Assembly (NCBI GenBank): GCA_965242745.1
Contig: CBDETG010000034.1
Coordinates: 1-64,000, forward strand
Length of the DNA stretch: 64,000 bases
Reading direction: 5' to 3'
Source of the DNA: JABAAI01 sp965242745
GTDB taxonomy: Bacteria; Spirochaetota; Leptospiria; Leptospirales; Leptonemataceae
Part shown: positions 61,108-64,000 of the stretch, piece by piece
Position numbering within the stretch: position 1 is the stretch's first letter
Layout of the letters: every line of letters begins with the position of its first letter
Made by a program: the position numbers and the translations under genes
Notes under the pieces: generated by a model
What the model saw: the letters and a program-made list of their open reading frames with translations, nothing else
Database searches by the model: none
What the model was told of the DNA's origin: nothing

Positions 61108-61689
61108 TTAGTGTTTTTTTAAGAGACTTAAGACTTCATGGGCGCGTAGATTAGCTAAGAACTTGATCCTGCCTTTATTGTGAAAATACGCTGATTTGAT
61201 TTGGTCTATCTTATAGGTCTGGCAAAATCTACAGAAATCTATATGAGAAAAAAACTGTACATTAGGGCTGTCATACCATGGGAGGCTGTCTCCTGAAGTA
61301 GGGCTCCTGCCGCGGAACATCAGCTGCACGCGGTCGTACCAATACGCAAAATTGCTGAATGCCAAGATCACGTGAGATGCCACGCGGAAGGAAGCTGTCA
61401 GCACTTCTCGAGGAGAAAGTAGCTCTTGGAAGGTACCCAGAAGTAAGACATAGTCAAAGCTTTGCTTAGGATATTGATCCAGCCCCTCCAGCACATCCCC
61501 TTGGTAAGCAATAATACCTGCTTCTATGCATTGGGCAAGGAGCTTAGGATTCTTTTCTACTCCCTCACCGTAGATTTGTTTTTCCCGTATGACTCTGCTA
61601 AGAAAGCGGCCGTTGCCTGTACCTAGGTCTAAGATGCGGCTTCCTTGAGGTAGCCATTCCATCACTGTTTCGTACAAATAAGGATTCAT
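61108..61689 (-). CDS. metW: Methionine biosynthesis protein MetW
   Basis: 193 residues. SAM-binding RILDLGTGNGRFLSRVIREK, YGEGVEKNPKLLAQCIEAG, the MetW-type QGDVLEGLDQYPKQSFDYVLLLGTFQ, HVILAFSNFAYWYDRVQLMFRGR and WYDSPNVQFFSHIDFCRF. MetW works with MetX in homoserine acylation and methionine synthesis in several bacteria, though its exact activity is unclear. MetX is not in the window. pyrG lies upstream on the same strand with about 75 bases between. Confidence 0.92.
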   Translation of the reverse strand: MNPYLYETVMEWLPQGSRILDLGTGNGRFLSRVIREKQIYGEGVEKNPKLLAQCIEAGIIAYQGDVLEGLDQYPKQSFDYVLLLGTFQELLSPREVLTASFRVASHVILAFSNFAYWYDRVQLMFRGRSPTSGDSLPWYDSPNVQFFSHIDFCRFCQTYKIDQIKSAYFHNKGRIKFLANLRAHEVLSLLKKH

Positions 61690-61763
61690 TAGGCTTTGCT
61701 TTGTAAAGGCGCTTGCTGCGATTTGGGATAGTTACAGAAATGTATGCAAAGTGATCACTTAGC

Positions 61764-63410
61764 CTAGCTTTGGGCAAATTTGGCTGCAGCAGCGACCAAG
61801 CCCGCAAAAAGAGGGTGCGGCTGGATAGGCTTGGATTGGAATTCAGGATGAAACTGCACGCCTAAAAACCATGGATGTTCCTTCAGCTCTATGATTTCCA
61901 CAAGTTGTCCATCAGGACTGAGGCCTGTACAAAGCATGCCTTTTTTTTCTATTTCCCCGCGGTAACGTAAAGTAAATTCAAAACGATGCCGATGCCTCTC
62001 GCGTATGCCTTCTTTCTTGTACTCCCGCCAGGCTAAGCTGGACTTCCGTAACAGGCAGGGATAGCCGCCCAAACGCATAGTGCCGCCCTTCTGCTCTAAG
62101 TTTTGCTGCTCTTCTAAAAGGGAGATGACGGGATATTTCGTATTTGGATCAAATTCAGTAGAGTTCGCATCTCGCCAATGTATGACATGACGGGCAAATT
62201 CGATCACAGCGCATTGCATACCCATACAAATGCCCAAGAAAGGAAGTTTTTTTGTCCGCGCATAATGTATGGCTGCAAGTTTCCCTTCTACGCCGCGTCC
62301 GCCAAAGCCTCCGGGCACTAGAAGGGCGTGTGCGCCTTTCATTACCTGAGTCAGTTTTTTCCCTGCGCTTTCTTCTATTTCTTCTGGATTTAAGCTTATA
62401 CATTCCACTTCTATTTGATGCTCTATAGCTCCGTGCATTAAGGCTTCATAAATAGAACGGTAAGCGTCTTGCAGCCTAATGTACTTGCCGCATACAACCA
62501 TTTTGATTTTTTTCTTGGGATTTTTGATCCTGTGGAGTATGTTCTGCCATCTATGAAAGTTATGTTTGCTTTCTTTTTGTTCTAAGCCAAAATGGCCAAA
62601 ATGTTGCAGAATCACTCTGTCGAGTCCTTCTTGTCTATACATTTCAGGGATTTCGTAAATACTGCGTTCTATGTCATGGGCAGCAATGATATTCGATTCA
62701 TGGACATTGCAAAAAAGTGAAAGCTTCTCTCGTGTTTCCTGAGAAAAGGCTTCCTGCACGCGGCATACTAAAACGTCTGCTTGTATGCCAAAAGTGAGCA
62801 ATTCTTTTACGCTATGCTGGGTGGGTTTGCTTTTGGCTTCACCAGCTACTGTGATAAGAGGAATAAGCGTAAGGTGGGTAAAACAAACATGCTTTGCCCC
62901 CCGGTCACGGCGCATTTGCCGTATTGCTTCCAAAAAAGGTATGCTTTCTATATCGCCTACAGTGCCTCCTATTTCTACGATCACAAAGTCTGCGCTCTCA
63001 TCTCTGGTCAGCATAAGGATACGATTTTTGATTTCATTGGTGATATGAGGCACGACCTGCACAGTACGGCCTAAGTAGTCTCCTCTTCGTTCCCTTTGTA
63101 TAACGGCGTCATATATCTGCCCGGTGCTGATGGAATTTTGCTTTCCCAACCGGGTACGACTGGTAAAGCGCTCATAGTAACCAAGGTCCAGGTCTGTTTC
63201 TGCTCCATCATCTGTAACATATACCTCGCCATGTTGGAAGGGACTCATAGTGCCAGGGTCTACGTTAATATAGGGATCCATCTTTTGCAGAATAATCTGG
63301 TAGCCTCGGCTTTCTAAAAGGCAGCCCAGCGCTGCTGTTGTGACTCCTTTCCCCAGAGAAGAGCATACGCCTCCAGTGATAAAGATATATCTAGGTGTAG
63401 AAGCGGCCAT
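61764..63410 (-). CDS. pyrG: CTP synthase
   Basis: 548 residues from ATG 63410 (MAASTPRYIFITGGVCSSLGKG). Amination of UTP to CTP with glutamine. The N-terminal synthetase has FITGGVCSSLGKGVTTAALG and DPYINVDPGTMSPFQHGEVYVTDDG; the C-terminal glutamine amidotransferase has VPGGFGGRGVEGKLAAIHYA, FLGICMGMQCAVIEFARH with the nucleophile Cys and LGVQFHPEFQSKP. The open frame extends to 63506 but adds nothing conserved. Confidence 0.96.
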   Translation of the reverse strand: MAASTPRYIFITGGVCSSLGKGVTTAALGCLLESRGYQIILQKMDPYINVDPGTMSPFQHGEVYVTDDGAETDLDLGYYERFTSRTRLGKQNSISTGQIYDAVIQRERRGDYLGRTVQVVPHITNEIKNRILMLTRDESADFVIVEIGGTVGDIESIPFLEAIRQMRRDRGAKHVCFTHLTLIPLITVAGEAKSKPTQHSVKELLTFGIQADVLVCRVQEAFSQETREKLSLFCNVHESNIIAAHDIERSIYEIPEMYRQEGLDRVILQHFGHFGLEQKESKHNFHRWQNILHRIKNPKKKIKMVVCGKYIRLQDAYRSIYEALMHGAIEHQIEVECISLNPEEIEESAGKKLTQVMKGAHALLVPGGFGGRGVEGKLAAIHYARTKKLPFLGICMGMQCAVIEFARHVIHWRDANSTEFDPNTKYPVISLLEEQQNLEQKGGTMRLGGYPCLLRKSSLAWREYKKEGIRERHRHRFEFTLRYRGEIEKKGMLCTGLSPDGQLVEIIELKEHPWFLGVQFHPEFQSKPIQPHPLFAGLVAAAAKFAQS

Positions 63411-63538
63411 AAGCGCAAAAGCAGGATGAGACTTTCTCTTTTGGAGATGACTGATTGTCAAGAGATTATGTTTGACGCTGTTATACAACCCACGAACATA
63501 TTTCACATTTTACTGGGCTTGAGGCCCCTCCTTACTGG

Positions 63539-63557
63539 TTGTTTGTATAACAAACAA
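63539..63557. promoter_or_regulatory. Palindrome, candidate operator
   Basis: TTGTTTGT (63539-63546), ATA, ACAAACAA (63550-63557), 15 bases before the small helix-turn-helix gene. It is preceded by a GGGC/GCCC hairpin near 63514-63527. Position and symmetry suggest autoregulation. Confidence 0.4.
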
Positions 63558-63572
63558 GCACAGGAGGGACCT

Positions 63573-63812
63573 ATGTCCAATTATGAACATGACCTACAAA
63601 AAATAAAACAAAATCTATTAGGAGTGAAGGAGCATGTAGTGCGCTCAAAAGCACGCTTGCTGATCTGCGTATTAGAAAGTAAAAACATTTCATTAGGCTG
63701 TGATCAAGCTGGCATACAACGCAGAACCTTTTACAATCATATAAAAGTCCTGCGTGAACATGGATATTGCCTTCATGCTCTAAATTGTTGCTTTGTAAGT
63801 CTTGCTGTGTAA
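63573..63812 (+). CDS. Small helix-turn-helix-like protein
   Basis: 79 residues from ATG 63573 with AGGAGG 11 bases before it. The frame continues back to 63426 but overlaps the pyrG start region. The core RARL-like segment AKARLLICVLES then KNISLGCDQAGIQRRTFYNHIKVL fits a helix-turn-helix with recognition helix. It ends in a short Cys-rich tail (LNCCFVSLAV). It may be a transposase N-terminal fragment or a small regulator, and the palindrome upstream supports the latter. Confidence 0.5.
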   Translation: MSNYEHDLQKIKQNLLGVKEHVVRSKARLLICVLESKNISLGCDQAGIQRRTFYNHIKVLREHGYCLHALNCCFVSLAV

Positions 63813-63822
63813 ATTAAGCTCA

Positions 63823-64000
63823 ATGTTGCGTTTCATTTTTATTGTATTTGGTAGTGTGGCATTTGTTGCTTGCTTGAACACTGAGCCAGAAGTGGAGCCC
63901 GAGCTAGGGGATGAGATTACGGGCGCTTGCATTCGAAGAGTATTTTCTGGCTTGGATACAACAATCATATATAGAACATGTGAGCATAAGCTAAGCGCTA
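63823..64000 (+). CDS. Lipoprotein, truncated by the window end
   Basis: 59 codons from ATG 63823 without a stop. MLRFIFIVFGSVAFVAC is a lipoprotein signal with lipobox FVAC, followed by an acidic stretch (NTEPEVEPELGDE). It starts 11 bases after the small helix-turn-helix gene. Function unknown. Confidence 0.6.
   Translation, partial: MLRFIFIVFGSVAFVACLNTEPEVEPELGDEITGACIRRVFSGLDTTIIYRTCEHKLSA

Overview
The window looks like the chromosome of a Gram-negative bacterium. Lipoproteins and exported proteins with lipoboxes or signal peptides are frequent, and so are tetratricopeptide proteins. Several features suggest a spirochaete, perhaps near Leptospirales: obgE followed by proB, a phosphatidate-phosphatase-like protein, a ThrH-type phosphatase and lineage-specific lipoproteins. 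No rRNA or full operon fixes the lineage, so this is an inference. TTG and GTG starts appear to be common.

Layout. 1-3183: an Rrf2 regulator, GC-rich gpsA, a cysteine-motif protein and a lipoate ligase. 3184-6299: a repeat-rich spacer, an SCO1 lipoprotein and a Dam-type restriction-modification unit. 6300-16069: housekeeping genes (aroA, hisC, apaG, tRNA-Leu, rsmH, ribH) mixed with envelope thiol-redox proteins; a 73-bp tandem array copies the 3' end of rsmH. 16070-19477: a large GC-rich surface lipoprotein built from Cys-rich, thrombospondin type 3, GLUG and cadherin-like parts. 19478-38973: metabolism and core functions (crotonase, adk, secY, hydroxyacyl-CoA dehydrogenase, tRNA-Val, proB, obgE, pyrE, ROK kinase, thyA), a candidate SLATT membrane effector, and a thyA reading frame with sixteen 22-residue repeats at its front.

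39102-52589 is a defence/toxin island around aspS. It holds two paralogous type IIG restriction-modification enzymes with near-identical N-terminal halves and different specificity regions. Each is followed by a cassette: BrnT/BrnA with a TcmP remnant and a Gp37/Gp68-type protein; an unknown 256-aa protein with a PIN toxin; and an ImmA/IrrE-type peptidase with a DUF4411 PIN-like protein. Short or long copies of the restriction-enzyme 3' end recur at the cassette boundaries, which suggests growth by duplication and recombination. 52590-64000 returns to metabolism (thrH, ilvE, nnr, metW, pyrG) with an orphan methyltransferase, a transposase fragment, a PQQ-type sugar dehydrogenase and a truncated lipoprotein at the right edge.

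A window-wide oddity is that several conserved genes (Rrf2, gpsA, obgE, a DUF192 gene twice, possibly the restriction endonuclease) are broken by single-base length changes in short homopolymers. This fits sequencing error or slippage better than real gene loss. A second is a dispersed family of short GC-rich modules found in at least five intergenic spacers.
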